Source of the DNA: Heliorestis acidaminivorans
GTDB taxonomy: Bacteria; Bacillota; Desulfitobacteriia; Heliobacteriales; Heliobacteriaceae
Reading direction: 5' to 3'
NCBI RefSeq assembly: GCF_008933955.1
Contig: NZ_WBXO01000001.1
Coordinates: 550,781-614,780 of the forward strand
Length of the DNA stretch: 64,000 nt
This document shows positions 54,307 to 62,544 of this stretch, in pieces. A program made the position numbers and the translations under genes. How positions within the stretch are numbered: position 1 is the stretch's first letter; each line of letters begins with the position of its first letter. Below the pieces are notes generated by a model, which saw nothing but the letters and a program-made list of their open reading frames with translations, had not been told where the DNA came from and searched no databases.

Positions 54307-56559
54307 GTGCTTTTCTTGCCTCGAAAACGTGAAACTTTAAAACTTCAAAGAAGACTTGTCCTTTCTTCTGCCATAGGTATTCTTTTTATGGGTCTTCTCG
54401 TAGCTTCTATTAGTATCTGGCCCTTATATAAGCACTTACTAGAATATGAACAACAGAGACTTTACCATACTATTAGTTCTCAAACCAAAGAGATTGAGCA
54501 TTTTCTATCTAGATACAAAGAAGTTGCTATGCAAGTTGCCAGTAGAACGCAAATTCGAAATTATCTAGACAGATATAACAAAGGGGAAGTACCTTTACAA
54601 GCCTTAGTTGACTTTACAGCAGACAAACTAGAAGATGCCATAGTTCATTCTGAAGGACTTATTGGTATCAGTCGCTTAGATGAAAAAGGTAATATAGTTG
54701 TTCAAGTAGGTAAATCTATACCAAGTGAAAATTGGATAGTACCATCAGCAAAAGCAAAACATGCAGTTGTTGGAGAACCTTTCTGGTCTTATGATAGATA
54801 CTATATTGTGATAAGTGCGCCCATTATAGAGAATCCTCATGGTCAACGCATAGGCACAGATCTACTTCTTTTTGACGCAACCTTTTTAGAACAAATTGTT
54901 GACAACTCAACTGCATTAGGTGATAGCACTTATATTATAGTAGGCACGGTGAAGCAAGATGTTCCTAAGTCTTTTTTTCCACTGCCAAGTGACTCTTCTT
55001 CTATACCCGATAATATATCACTGGCTATGAAAAAAGCCTCTGCAGGCGAAAAAGGAACAACAGGCATCACTTTTGGGCAAAACGATCCTGTCGTGGCTTA
55101 TTATCCTATTCTTGAAAGTGACTGGGTCGCAATTATATTGATGAAGCCACAGGAATTACAAGTACCGATTCAACAGCAACTTACTTGGACTGGTCTAACG
55201 ATAATGGCATTAATCACTCTTGGTGTGCTTGTCATGATCGCTCTTCTCCGTCCTCTCACAGGCAAAATGCTTATTCATACCCAGGAGATGGAGTTAGAGG
55301 TGCAAGCGAAAACACAAGCTTTGCAAGCAGAACTAGAAAATCGTCAAGTTATTGAGATACAACTTCTAAAAGCGAAAGAAACTGCCGAGCAAGCAAATCG
55401 CGCAAAAAGTCAGTTTTTAGCAAACATTAGTCATGAAATTCGAACACCTCTTCATGGCATTAACGGCATGACCGAGCTGTTGCTGGAAAGACCTCTTGGT
55501 GAAGAAGAGCGTAACATTGTCACTATTATCAGTGATTCAGGACATAATTTGCTCACTATTGTAAACGACTTACTTGATTTTTCAAAAATTGAAGCTGGTA
55601 AAATGACTTTAGAAAAGTCTCTTTTTTGCCTCGCTGATCTTATTGAAAGAACGACTGCTCTTGTTGCTTTGAAAGCGCAAAAGAAAGATCTAAAGATTAT
55701 CTGCCAAGTAAGCCCTGATATCCCTAGTCGTCTTCAAGGTGATGCTAACAGGATTCAACAAATCCTACTAAACTTTTTAAGCAATGCTATTAAATTTACA
55801 GAACAGGGAAAAGTATCTTTGACTGTAACAAAATTATCTACCAACCCCTTGTGGTTGCGCTTTGAAGTGGAAGATACAGGGATTGGTATTTCTGAAGATA
55901 TGAAAGAAAAACTGTTTCAACCCTTTTCACAAGTAGATGATTCATCAACTAGAAAATATGACGGTACAGGTCTTGGTTTGTCCATCTCCAAAGGTCTGGT
56001 TGAGCTTATGAGTGGCCAAATTGGCGTAGATAGTACATTCGGCCAAGGCTCACTCTTTTGGTTTACCATACCTTTAGAAATGGTAGAAGAAAAAGGCGTG
56101 GAAGAAATGAATAGAAGAGGAATTCTAGAAGATTTAATAGAAAACAGCGGAGAAGTTGCTGTGACTACTCCCTCGGATAGGTTAACTAATGAAGCTGTTC
56201 CACTGCTTTTATTAGCTGAAGACAATCCTGTGAACCAGAAACTTGCTTTAATGCAATTGAAAAAACTGGGCTATCAGGCTTATGTCGTTAACAACGGAGA
56301 AGAAGCTATCGAAGCTGTACAAAAAGCTAACTACAGTCTAGTGTTAATGGATTGTCAGATGCCGGTGATGGACGGTTTTGAAGCGACCAGAGCGATTCGT
56401 AACTTAGATAAGCCTTGCAAAGATATTCCTATTATTGCCATGACGGCTCATGCAATTGAAGGATATCGTCAACAATGTTTAGAATCTGGTATGAATGATT
56501 ATTTTACCAAACCTGTCAAGATGGGAGATCTAGATAGAATCTTGAAAAAGTGGTTATAG
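54307..56559 (+). CDS. membrane hybrid histidine kinase with extracellular sensor domain
   Basis: 750 residues. Membrane helix 1 at about 17-37, an extracellular sensor of roughly 255 residues (dCache-like, ending FGQNDPVVAYYPILESDWVAIILMKPQEL), and helix 2 at about 297-317. A coiled-coil segment (VQAKTQALQAELENRQVIEIQLL) leads to HisKA (SHEIRTPLHGINGMTELL), the ATPase domain ([39 protein letters not shown]) and one receiver (LAEDNPVNQK, VLMDCQMPVMDG, FTKPV). No Hpt domain, so it needs a separate phosphotransfer partner; the Hpt of the divergent kinase at 50870 is a candidate. The start is GTG or a TTG nine bases later. Confidence 0.9.
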   Translation: MLFLPRKRETLKLQRRLVLSSAIGILFMGLLVASISIWPLYKHLLEYEQQRLYHTISSQTKEIEHFLSRYKEVAMQVASRTQIRNYLDRYNKGEVPLQALVDFTADKLEDAIVHSEGLIGISRLDEKGNIVVQVGKSIPSENWIVPSAKAKHAVVGEPFWSYDRYYIVISAPIIENPHGQRIGTDLLLFDATFLEQIVDNSTALGDSTYIIVGTVKQDVPKSFFPLPSDSSSIPDNISLAMKKASAGEKGTTGITFGQNDPVVAYYPILESDWVAIILMKPQELQVPIQQQLTWTGLTIMALITLGVLVMIALLRPLTGKMLIHTQEMELEVQAKTQALQAELENRQVIEIQLLKAKETAEQANRAKSQFLANISHEIRTPLHGINGMTELLLERPLGEEERNIVTIISDSGHNLLTIVNDLLDFSKIEAGKMTLEKSLFCLADLIERTTALVALKAQKKDLKIICQVSPDIPSRLQGDANRIQQILLNFLSNAIKFTEQGKVSLTVTKLSTNPLWLRFEVEDTGIGISEDMKEKLFQPFSQVDDSSTRKYDGTGLGLSISKGLVELMSGQIGVDSTFGQGSLFWFTIPLEMVEEKGVEEMNRRGILEDLIENSGEVAVTTPSDRLTNEAVPLLLLAEDNPVNQKLALMQLKKLGYQAYVVNNGEEAIEAVQKANYSLVLMDCQMPVMDGFEATRAIRNLDKPCKDIPIIAMTAHAIEGYRQQCLESGMNDYFTKPVKMGDLDRILKKWL

Positions 56560-56595
56560 CTTTTAATCTTAATTTCTCAACCTAAGAAGAACTCA

Positions 56596-57243
56596 TTGAT
56601 TTCAACATATGAGGTGAGTCCACTGCCATCATTACCCTTAGCTAAATCTTTCTATGATCAACCAACACTGGAGCTAGCTCAATCTCTGCTCGGCAAAGTA
56701 TTAGTCAAAGAGACAGCAGAGGGGTTAACTTCGGGCATCATTGTAGAAACAGAAGGCTATCTTGGCCTTAGCGATCGGGCTTGTCACAGCTATGGTCTGC
56801 GTAGAACAAAAAGAACAGAAGTTATGTACGGACCACCTGGTCACACTTACACTTACGTCATGCACAATCATTGCCTAATGAATATTGTGAGCGCTCCTAT
56901 TGACGCTCCCGAGGCTGTATTAATTCGAGCCATAGAGCCCTTGCAAGGCCTTAACATTATGTTTAATCGTCGTGGGGAGAAGAAAAAAGTAACAGAACTG
57001 ACTAACGGACCAGGTAAATTAACTCAAGCTATGGCCATCAACAATAGCGATTATGGAAGATCTCTTTTTCTCTGTAAAGATTTCGAAACATCCTATGAAG
57101 GAGCTCTTTATCTCATCGATGGAATAAGACAAGGAGATATCACCTCGGGACCAAGAATTGGTATCGATAATTACGGAGAAGCCAAAGACTATCCTTGGCG
57201 TTTCTGGGTAAAAGGCAATCCCTTTGTATCAAAAGCTCGCTAG
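56596..57243 (+). CDS. 3-methyladenine DNA glycosylase, MPG/AAG family
   Basis: Base-excision repair of alkylated purines. ARVLLGK-type AQSLLGKVLVKE is near residues 28-39, the catalytic Glu in IVETEGYLGLSDRACHS near 50-66, and then TEVMYGPPGHTYTYVMHNHCLMNIVS, EAVLIRAIEP, LTNGPGKLTQAMAI. All are family motifs. 215 residues is normal. The start is unsure: TTG at 56596 has only a weak AAGAAG upstream; no better ATG exists before the conserved region. Confidence 0.93.
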   Translation: MISTYEVSPLPSLPLAKSFYDQPTLELAQSLLGKVLVKETAEGLTSGIIVETEGYLGLSDRACHSYGLRRTKRTEVMYGPPGHTYTYVMHNHCLMNIVSAPIDAPEAVLIRAIEPLQGLNIMFNRRGEKKKVTELTNGPGKLTQAMAINNSDYGRSLFLCKDFETSYEGALYLIDGIRQGDITSGPRIGIDNYGEAKDYPWRFWVKGNPFVSKAR

Positions 57244-57245
57244 AA

Positions 57246-57280
57246 AAAGACCTCCTGCTCATCTTGGCACGGAGGTCTTT
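57246..57280. terminator. bidirectional terminator between convergent genes
   Basis: AAAGACCTCC/GGAGGTCTTT with a 15-base loop, T-rich on both sides. Serves the glycosylase gene (plus) and the P-loop protein gene (minus). Confidence 0.8.
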
Positions 57281-57295
57281 CTATTATCTATGAAC

Positions 57296-59047
57296 TTATA
57301 AATTTCGAATGGCATTGGCCAACTCACGAGCCGCTTCTTCAGGCCCTTTAAACTCCCATCCAGACACGCCTAAGCGAGTTCGTAACTGGCCTACGTAAAT
57401 ATCTTTTTCAAAAAAAGCAGCAAAGTATTTTTCAGCAAGCTCGTCATGTAATTCACGGTACTGTACCGGTCCGAAAATGTTAGCAAAGTAGTTATAGACC
57501 AACCCTTTAGAAGTCGTCGTACCTTTACTCATAACAGCACCTTTCTCAAAAACTTCTAAAGCTTCTTTATAATCATTAAATCTCTCCATAACAGGATGAT
57601 CTATATCGACATTTTCGTAATTATTGCAATAAAGGATAAAATCAATAGGCTGGCCTTTCGTCACTGTACTCATATCTGTTACAGGTAAGAGAATGCGGGC
57701 GTTAATGCGAGCGGCACTCATGATAATAGACCTGTGCATTTGACCGAAAGCATAGCCCGTCTGTAGATCATCAAGACGCAAGAAAGCGCCTATTTCCGTA
57801 CCATAGCCAAGAACACCATTTGAGTCATCAATAACTAGTGAGCCCATATCATCAGCAATAATGACCATTTCCTGTATTTCTTCTTCACTAATAACCCGGA
57901 ATGCCTCTAGCATTTCCGATTTACCAGCACCAGTATCACCAATAAGTAATATGGTCGCTGACTTTCCACTTTTCAATGAGATACGGACAAGAGCGCCATG
58001 AAAAGGCCATTTACCTTTTTTCATCATAATGATGTTGTGGAGTGTAAGTACCATTTTTTTCAGATAACCAAAATATCCGAACTCTTTACCTTTCGGCACT
58101 GCGGCAACCATCATGCCTTCTTCTTTATCTTCATAAAAAACAGTAGGAAAAGGGGCAAGCTGGTCGAGGGCGTTTTCTGGTACCCCAAAAAGATATACAG
58201 CATCAGGCTTTCTTTTTAGTTCTTGTGGGCTTGCTAATTCAAAAAGGTTACAAAGGGACAAACCTAAATCCATAAAGTTTTCGTGGAAATAGATGTTAAT
58301 AAAGAGTGGTCCTACTTTTGCAGGATAGCAAAGCCATTGATCAGGATCGATATTACAATGTTTAATCGGATTTTCATCAATGCGAATAAACTGTCCTGTC
58401 CTTTTGTTCATGGACGGATCTAACACTAGAGGTGGGTACAGCAGAACTTGCCGAATGATTTGTATCTTATTCAACTCTTGATAAAGTTTAGGATAGGGTA
58501 GTTCTCTGCGCATCCCAACGGCGGCAATTTGCCCACCAGCGATTACTTGTCGATGAATGCGCACGTACTTACTTGAAATATTATCTTCAATATCCTGATA
58601 GGCTTTTTGAATAAGCTGGTTCAGTTTGTCAACAGCTCGGTTAAATTGCCCCGATAAACGCTTATCAAAAATCTCACCTTCTGCTTCACAAATTGTAAAG
58701 CGCTCAAAACTAATCCAGAATTCATAAAGGGCATGAACAAAATCAGCCAATAAGTTTGGTTCTTGGAAGAAGACGTCCGAGCCTTCAACTACTGCCGCAA
58801 CAGCTTTGGGCGGCATTTTGCAAAGATGACGTAAAGAGCGGATTAACAAATCTATATCTTTCTTGCTAATGTTATGACGATCATTGAAGATACCTAATAA
58901 GGGCGACTTATTTTTTTCTAATTCTTTAATACAACTCGTAACAACTTCTCTAAAAAACTGGCTCGACAAAACATCTTCGGTGGTTTCGCATAGTCCGCTT
59001 TTGATACGAATGACAGCTTTGCCATTGTATAATTTACTTTTAATCAT
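57296..59047 (-). CDS. large P-loop protein resembling HPr kinase / PEP carboxykinase
   Basis: 583 residues, no membrane segment. The Walker A is GDTGAGKSEMLEAF near 365-378, preceded by FHGALVRISLKSG, which matches the HPr kinase layout (a His-Gly before the beta strands into GDSGxGKSE). A DDMGSLVI segment near 397 resembles the HPrK ADD motif, and RINARILLPVTDM resembles PEP carboxykinase text. The N-terminal 340 residues show no known domain; a possible helical bundle occurs near 110-170. It starts ATG after GGAGGAG. Could be a PEP-carboxykinase-like phosphotransferase or a serine kinase; substrate unknown. Standard HPrK is about 310 residues and ATP-PEPCK about 530. Confidence 0.6.
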   Translation of the reverse strand: MIKSKLYNGKAVIRIKSGLCETTEDVLSSQFFREVVTSCIKELEKNKSPLLGIFNDRHNISKKDIDLLIRSLRHLCKMPPKAVAAVVEGSDVFFQEPNLLADFVHALYEFWISFERFTICEAEGEIFDKRLSGQFNRAVDKLNQLIQKAYQDIEDNISSKYVRIHRQVIAGGQIAAVGMRRELPYPKLYQELNKIQIIRQVLLYPPLVLDPSMNKRTGQFIRIDENPIKHCNIDPDQWLCYPAKVGPLFINIYFHENFMDLGLSLCNLFELASPQELKRKPDAVYLFGVPENALDQLAPFPTVFYEDKEEGMMVAAVPKGKEFGYFGYLKKMVLTLHNIIMMKKGKWPFHGALVRISLKSGKSATILLIGDTGAGKSEMLEAFRVISEEEIQEMVIIADDMGSLVIDDSNGVLGYGTEIGAFLRLDDLQTGYAFGQMHRSIIMSAARINARILLPVTDMSTVTKGQPIDFILYCNNYENVDIDHPVMERFNDYKEALEVFEKGAVMSKGTTTSKGLVYNYFANIFGPVQYRELHDELAEKYFAAFFEKDIYVGQLRTRLGVSGWEFKGPEEAARELANAIRNL

Positions 59048-59313
59048 TGTGAAACTCCTCCTAGAAAAGACATTCCTTTCGATTCTTACACTATATTCAA
59101 AAATGCCACCGGTTTATCTATATTCAATTGTTTTGCCATCTCTCATCATATTCCTAAGCAAGACAATTGTTTCCCTTTTTTTAATTATTGTAATATCTTT
59201 GTGTACTCGTTATAATTTTCTTCTATGTGGAAAGCTTAGATTCCTTTGTCGAAGTTATCTTTTTTTGTAAAAAAATAGCCCGGCCATTTTTAGCCAAGGC
59301 ATAAACTGTATCG
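59048..59313. other. gene-poor intergenic stretch
   Basis: AT-rich sequence upstream of the P-loop gene at 57296. It should hold that gene's promoter; I found no convincing sigma-A box. No repeat, RNA or known operator recognised. Confidence 0.5.
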
Positions 59314-59445
59314 TTACGGCAATATGTGTAGCTCCGGTCCAATTGTTCTAACTTCTTGAGCCACTTTATCAAACTCTTTATTACTCAATGGACGATGCAA
59401 CGGTGGATGTTCTCGAGCTTTGTGGGCTGGATAGTAATATCTTAA
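59314..59445 (-). pseudogene. possible remnant of a radical-SAM gene C-terminus
   Basis: The minus strand encodes an open stretch of about 43 residues, YYPAHKAREHPPLHRPLSNK, then EFDKVAQEVRTIGPELHILP, ending in a stop. It resembles the C-terminus of PflA-like radical SAM proteins (YRPxYKA...PxLNRPLT.EEYE). Upstream there are two stops and no start or cluster motif. Most of the gene is missing. The rest of 59048-59499 shows no gene; the right of it is AT-rich. Confidence 0.35.
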
Positions 59446-59499
59446 TTATCATTTGCACCATACTAATACAAAAAGTGATGCAACCACTTGAAGTTCTAT

Positions 59500-59766
59500 C
59501 TAAATTACTCCTTGCTTCCAAAAGAAATAAAGTATAGCTAGATTTAAAATTAATAGTAAGGGAATTCCCCACGTAAAAGCTCTATGCCTTGTCTTATGAC
59601 GAAAAAAATATAGCCCTAAGAGAACGCCAAGAGCACCAAGAAAAAGAGCATCGTAAAAGAATGTCTTTTCTTGAATACGTTGACCTCCTCTTTGGGCTTG
59701 TCTTTTGTCATAACCGACAAGGAAAAAAGCTATGACGTTCCACAAGAGATAAATGAATAAAGTCAT
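59500..59766 (-). CDS. DUF1294-family small membrane protein
   Basis: 88 residues with three hydrophobic segments. The family signature VGYDKRQAQRGGQRIQEKTFFYDALFLGALGVLLG and FRHKTRHRAFTWGIPLLL is clear: a conserved YDK...R.R..E....L...GG/G.LG...F.HKT pattern. Function of the family is unknown. The ATG is nine bases after AAAGGA. Confidence 0.85.
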   Translation of the reverse strand: MTLFIYLLWNVIAFFLVGYDKRQAQRGGQRIQEKTFFYDALFLGALGVLLGLYFFRHKTRHRAFTWGIPLLLILNLAILYFFWKQGVI

Positions 59767-59866
59767 AATGATAATCCTTTCAGGTAATAGGATTTTTTGC
59801 AACTACCTGTAAAAATTACTAGTTTATTGCCTCAAAGAGCAGACCTTATACTAAAAACTACCTTAG

Positions 59867-60388
59867 TCAAGCTTTCTTACCTGCACTTTTTAACATAGCT
59901 GGAACCATTAATCGATGGAAAGGACGTACTGGTAGAAAGTAAGCTCTTCCTAACCAATTATGAAATTGTACAGCTGTAGATACGACAGCCCATGCTCTGC
60001 TTTCCTCTCTGTCGATCATAAAAGAAATTCTAAAATTAAGATGTTTATCATTGTCGCCTACAACAATTTCATTATCATTACGTTCATAGACACGAAAAAA
60101 ACCCCCTTGATTACCTGGCGAAAAATCAAAATCATAGGGTGTCATTTGGGAATGGGATTCCGGCACTTTAATCCCGAAATAACGAACAACTTTATTGCGC
60201 ACCTCTGTTAATGCCGTTGTCCAGGTTGGCGCCGATGTAAAGAGCCGGTGAATTAGAGCCACTACATCTTGCTCCAAACCTTCTGGCCAAGGAATGCGAT
60301 AGGAATCTATATAGTCAACAGTTGCTAAAGAACCTTTAATTACAGACTCTTTAGGTAGATTTATTTCTTCAACTTTTATTTTTTGCAA
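59867..60388 (-). CDS. DUF2867-family protein
   Basis: 173 residues, no membrane segment. DYIDSYRIPWPEG, MIDREESRAWAVVSTAVQFHNWLGRAYFLPVRPFHRLMVPAML and FRISFMIDRE are typical of DUF2867. The family is often an SRPBCC-like domain near oxidoreductases, of unknown function. The start is TTG after AAAGGAG. It is monocistronic here. Confidence 0.8.
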   Translation of the reverse strand: MQKIKVEEINLPKESVIKGSLATVDYIDSYRIPWPEGLEQDVVALIHRLFTSAPTWTTALTEVRNKVVRYFGIKVPESHSQMTPYDFDFSPGNQGGFFRVYERNDNEIVVGDNDKHLNFRISFMIDREESRAWAVVSTAVQFHNWLGRAYFLPVRPFHRLMVPAMLKSAGKKA

Positions 60389-60474
60389 ATGTAAATACTC
60401 CTTTGGATATGGTATAAATATTCCTACTCCCTATTCTTCTCCCAGAACCTCAATATGTCAAGTAAAAACAAAAA

Positions 60475-60498
60475 AAGCCCACCGGTTAAGGTGGGCTT
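60475..60498 (-). terminator. intrinsic terminator after the zinc-ribbon gene
   Basis: AAGCCCACC/GGTGGGCTT with a six-base loop; the minus strand continues TTTTTGTTTTT. It lies 16 bases past the stop at 60514. Confidence 0.85.
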
Positions 60499-60513
60499 CC
60501 TCTTTACAATTGT

Positions 60514-60819
60514 TTACCAGCGGTTGTTACGAGGCTGTGGCTGGAAGCAATCACGGCAGTAAACTGGCTTGTCACCACGGGGTTGGAAAGGAACTGTTGT
60601 TTCAACGCCGCAAGCGGAACAAGTTACAGGATACATTTGGCGCTCTTCACGATAGCCGCCTCTGTTATTGTTGTTTTGAGCTTTACGAGCTGCACGACAC
60701 TGTGGGCAACGACCAGGTTCGTTCGTAAACCCTTTCTCTGCGTAGAACTCCTGCTCGGAAGCAGTGAATTCGAATTCAGCTCCACAATCTTTACATGCTA
60801 ATACTTTGTCTTGAAACAT
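60514..60819 (-). CDS. zinc-ribbon protein with two CxxC modules
   Basis: 101 residues. ACKDCGAEFEFTASEQEFYAEKGF followed by GRCPQCRAARK is the probable zinc-ribbon domain common in Clostridia (CxxC...CxxC, residues 9-41). A second module (VTCSACGVETTVPFQPRGDKPVYCRDCF) has the CxDCF signature of cold-shock-like CxxC proteins (CxxC...YCRDC). The middle is Asn/Arg/Gly-rich, suited to RNA binding. ATG after GAGGAGG. Function unproven. Confidence 0.85.
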   Translation of the reverse strand: MFQDKVLACKDCGAEFEFTASEQEFYAEKGFTNEPGRCPQCRAARKAQNNNNRGGYREERQMYPVTCSACGVETTVPFQPRGDKPVYCRDCFQPQPRNNRW

Positions 60820-61000
60820 AAAAAATACCTCCTCATAATTTGCCCCTTCTAGGGATATCCGTAAACCTCCCTAGCCATTGGCAAATGAGAAGAATAGCGT
60901 TTTTCCATATCAGGACTTGTACATAGTATATATGAAGATAGAAATTTTTGCAAGTCCTTAAATAAAAAAAGAAAAAAATGTTTCTTCTCCAGAAAAAAGA

Positions 61001-61336
61001 TCATTCCCATTTAGCCCATTGCTCTGGTGAATAGCCAACTGTAGCTCGTCTACCATTTCTCACAATAGGTGTCATAAAAAGCAAAGGATTATTCATTAGC
61101 TCTTCTTCCACATTATGCACTAGATATTTCAGATTTCTCTTACTATATTCCTTGCCTGCTTTGTCTATTAAATTTTCCAGACCGCCGACAGCTTTTTGTA
61201 CACTTTCTAACTCTCCTTTGCTTAATCCTTTTATATTCAGATCGATAAATTGAACCTTTATTCTGCGCTCTTTGAAATAGCGCTCTGCTTTTCTCGTGTT
61301 CTGGCATTTCTTCGTTCCCCAAATTTGTATGTTCAT
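61001..61336 (-). CDS. ArsC/Spx-family protein
   Basis: 111 residues. IQIWGTKKCQNTRKAERYFKERRIKVQFIDL is the thioredoxin-fold N-terminus with a single cysteine (C11) followed by Q rather than C, so it is not a CxxC Spx. MTPIVRNGRRATVGYSPEQWAKWE is the C-terminal ArsC-family signature. It is the YffB/arsenate-reductase-like type; a true arsenate reductase would need partner Cys residues not seen here. No ars genes nearby. Confidence 0.85.
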   Translation of the reverse strand: MNIQIWGTKKCQNTRKAERYFKERRIKVQFIDLNIKGLSKGELESVQKAVGGLENLIDKAGKEYSKRNLKYLVHNVEEELMNNPLLFMTPIVRNGRRATVGYSPEQWAKWE

Positions 61337-61691
61337 TAAACATATACTCCCTTCTATCTATACCCTTGAAAATATCACGCTTAGTTTGCTATAGCAAGTT
61401 ATGATCGCCTTAAACTATTACCAGGCTAATCGGAATTGTCAGAATTGTTTCCTGCATCCTTGAAAAGCACCAATCTCTTAGCAACTTCACCTAAAAATTA
61501 GGACCTATGTCGTAATTTTTTCGCACTTTAGTCCTATTTTGTGTTACAATTACATCAGGAATAAATTTAATAAATAACCAATCTTATTAATAATAACTAT
61601 TATTTTCTTATTGTTCTTTCAAAGATTACAACGCTGAAATATAATCACTAGATTGTAAAAATGAAAAGAAAAGCGAGAGGAGTGAAAAGGC
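61337..61691. other. 355-bp gap upstream of cheY
   Basis: AT-rich. It must hold the cheY and ArsC-like promoters. CCTAAAAATTAGG (near 61490) is a short palindrome, and GTGTTACAAT near 61540 could be a -10 box without a clear -35. No riboswitch recognised. Confidence 0.5.
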
Positions 61692-62054
61692 ATGGTCAAG
61701 GTACTTATTGTGGATGACGCCCTTTTTATACGCAAAACAATTAAAATGCATATTGAAAAAAATGGGTTTCAGGTAGTGGGAGAAGCGGAAAATGGCTTCG
61801 AAGCTGTATCCAAATACCTTGAGTGCCAACCGGATCTTGTAACCATGGATATTACAATGCCTAACACCAATGGGATTGAATCTCTTAAGAAAATCATGTC
61901 CCTAGATCCTAATGCAAAAGTTGTTATGGTTTCAGCTATTGGTCAAGAAACGTATATACGGAAAGCGATTTTGAACGGCGCTAAATCCTTTATAGTTAAA
62001 CCTTTTACTGAAGAGGTTATTGTAAGAACATTGTCGAGAGTTTCTGATTTGTGA
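61692..62054 (+). CDS. CheY-type response regulator
   Basis: 120 residues, a single receiver domain. VDDALFIRKTI gives the acidic pair, VTMDITMPNTNG the phosphorylated Asp, VVMVSAIGQE the Thr/Ser position, and SFIVKPFTEE the Lys. It begins ATG after GAGAGGAG. It is followed 33 bases later by a protein resembling the CheY-binding P2 domain of CheA, with a terminator after that. No other chemotaxis genes are in the window, so it may be an orphan or part of a dispersed system. Confidence 0.95.
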   Translation: MVKVLIVDDALFIRKTIKMHIEKNGFQVVGEAENGFEAVSKYLECQPDLVTMDITMPNTNGIESLKKIMSLDPNAKVVMVSAIGQETYIRKAILNGAKSFIVKPFTEEVIVRTLSRVSDL

Positions 62055-62087
62055 TTAAGGAAAATGGTAACAGAGGAGTGAATCGTA

Positions 62088-62435
62088 ATGTTAGAATCTA
62101 CAGATAATCAACATTTTGAAACTTTCGACAATTGTACGCTTGCTTTATCAACGACAACAGCAAATACATTTAAGGTAACTTTATTCTTCGAGGAGTCTTG
62201 TCAAATCGTTTGTGTTCGATCTTATTATTTGCTCATACAGCTCAAAGAAATGACTGATGTTGTTTTGCACAATCCTATGCCTATTATAGATGATGCAACA
62301 ACCAGACAAGTTATTAAGGAACAAGGTTTCAAGATTTATCTCAAAATAGATAAATCTTACGACGAAATGTATCGGTATTTTAAGAACACACCTTTTATCT
62401 GTGACTTTGAACTATTGCAATTATACAAAAACTGA
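62088..62435 (+). CDS. small protein resembling the CheY-binding P2 domain of CheA
   Basis: 115 residues, soluble. After a polar N-terminus comes FKVTLFFEESCQIVCVRSYYLLIQLKEMTDVV, matching the P2 pattern (a strand with F.V.L.E.C, an Arg, then a helix ending L.E...V). NPMPIIDD then GFKIYLKIDKSYDEMYRYFK and FELLQLYKN give the later strands and helix of P2. In CheA, P2 docks CheY for phosphotransfer. A free P2 would buffer or sequester CheY. I have not seen this family named; similarity is by eye only. It follows cheY closely in one operon, with a terminator just after. Confidence 0.55.
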   Translation: MLESTDNQHFETFDNCTLALSTTTANTFKVTLFFEESCQIVCVRSYYLLIQLKEMTDVVLHNPMPIIDDATTRQVIKEQGFKIYLKIDKSYDEMYRYFKNTPFICDFELLQLYKN

Positions 62436-62451
62436 ATGTAATAGCTTATAT

Positions 62452-62487
62452 AAAGCCCTAAATCTTGCTCAAAAGATTTAGGGCTTT
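62452..62487 (+). terminator. intrinsic terminator after the P2-like gene
   Basis: AAAGCCCTAAATCTT/AAGATTTAGGGCTTT, a 15-bp perfect stem with a six-base loop. T-rich sequence follows (CATTATAAA is not a strong T tract), but the stem itself is strong. It separates this unit from the minus-strand gene at 62545. Confidence 0.7.
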
Positions 62488-62544
62488 CATTATAAATAAA
62501 TTTAGGACTAGGACTCATTAAGATGCTGTAGAAACTTTAGAACT

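Noticed and set aside
59381..59572. 63-residue minus-strand frame in the gap
   Set aside because: It overlaps the end of the DUF1294 gene in another frame and has no domain; the neighbouring frame gives a better radical SAM-like match.
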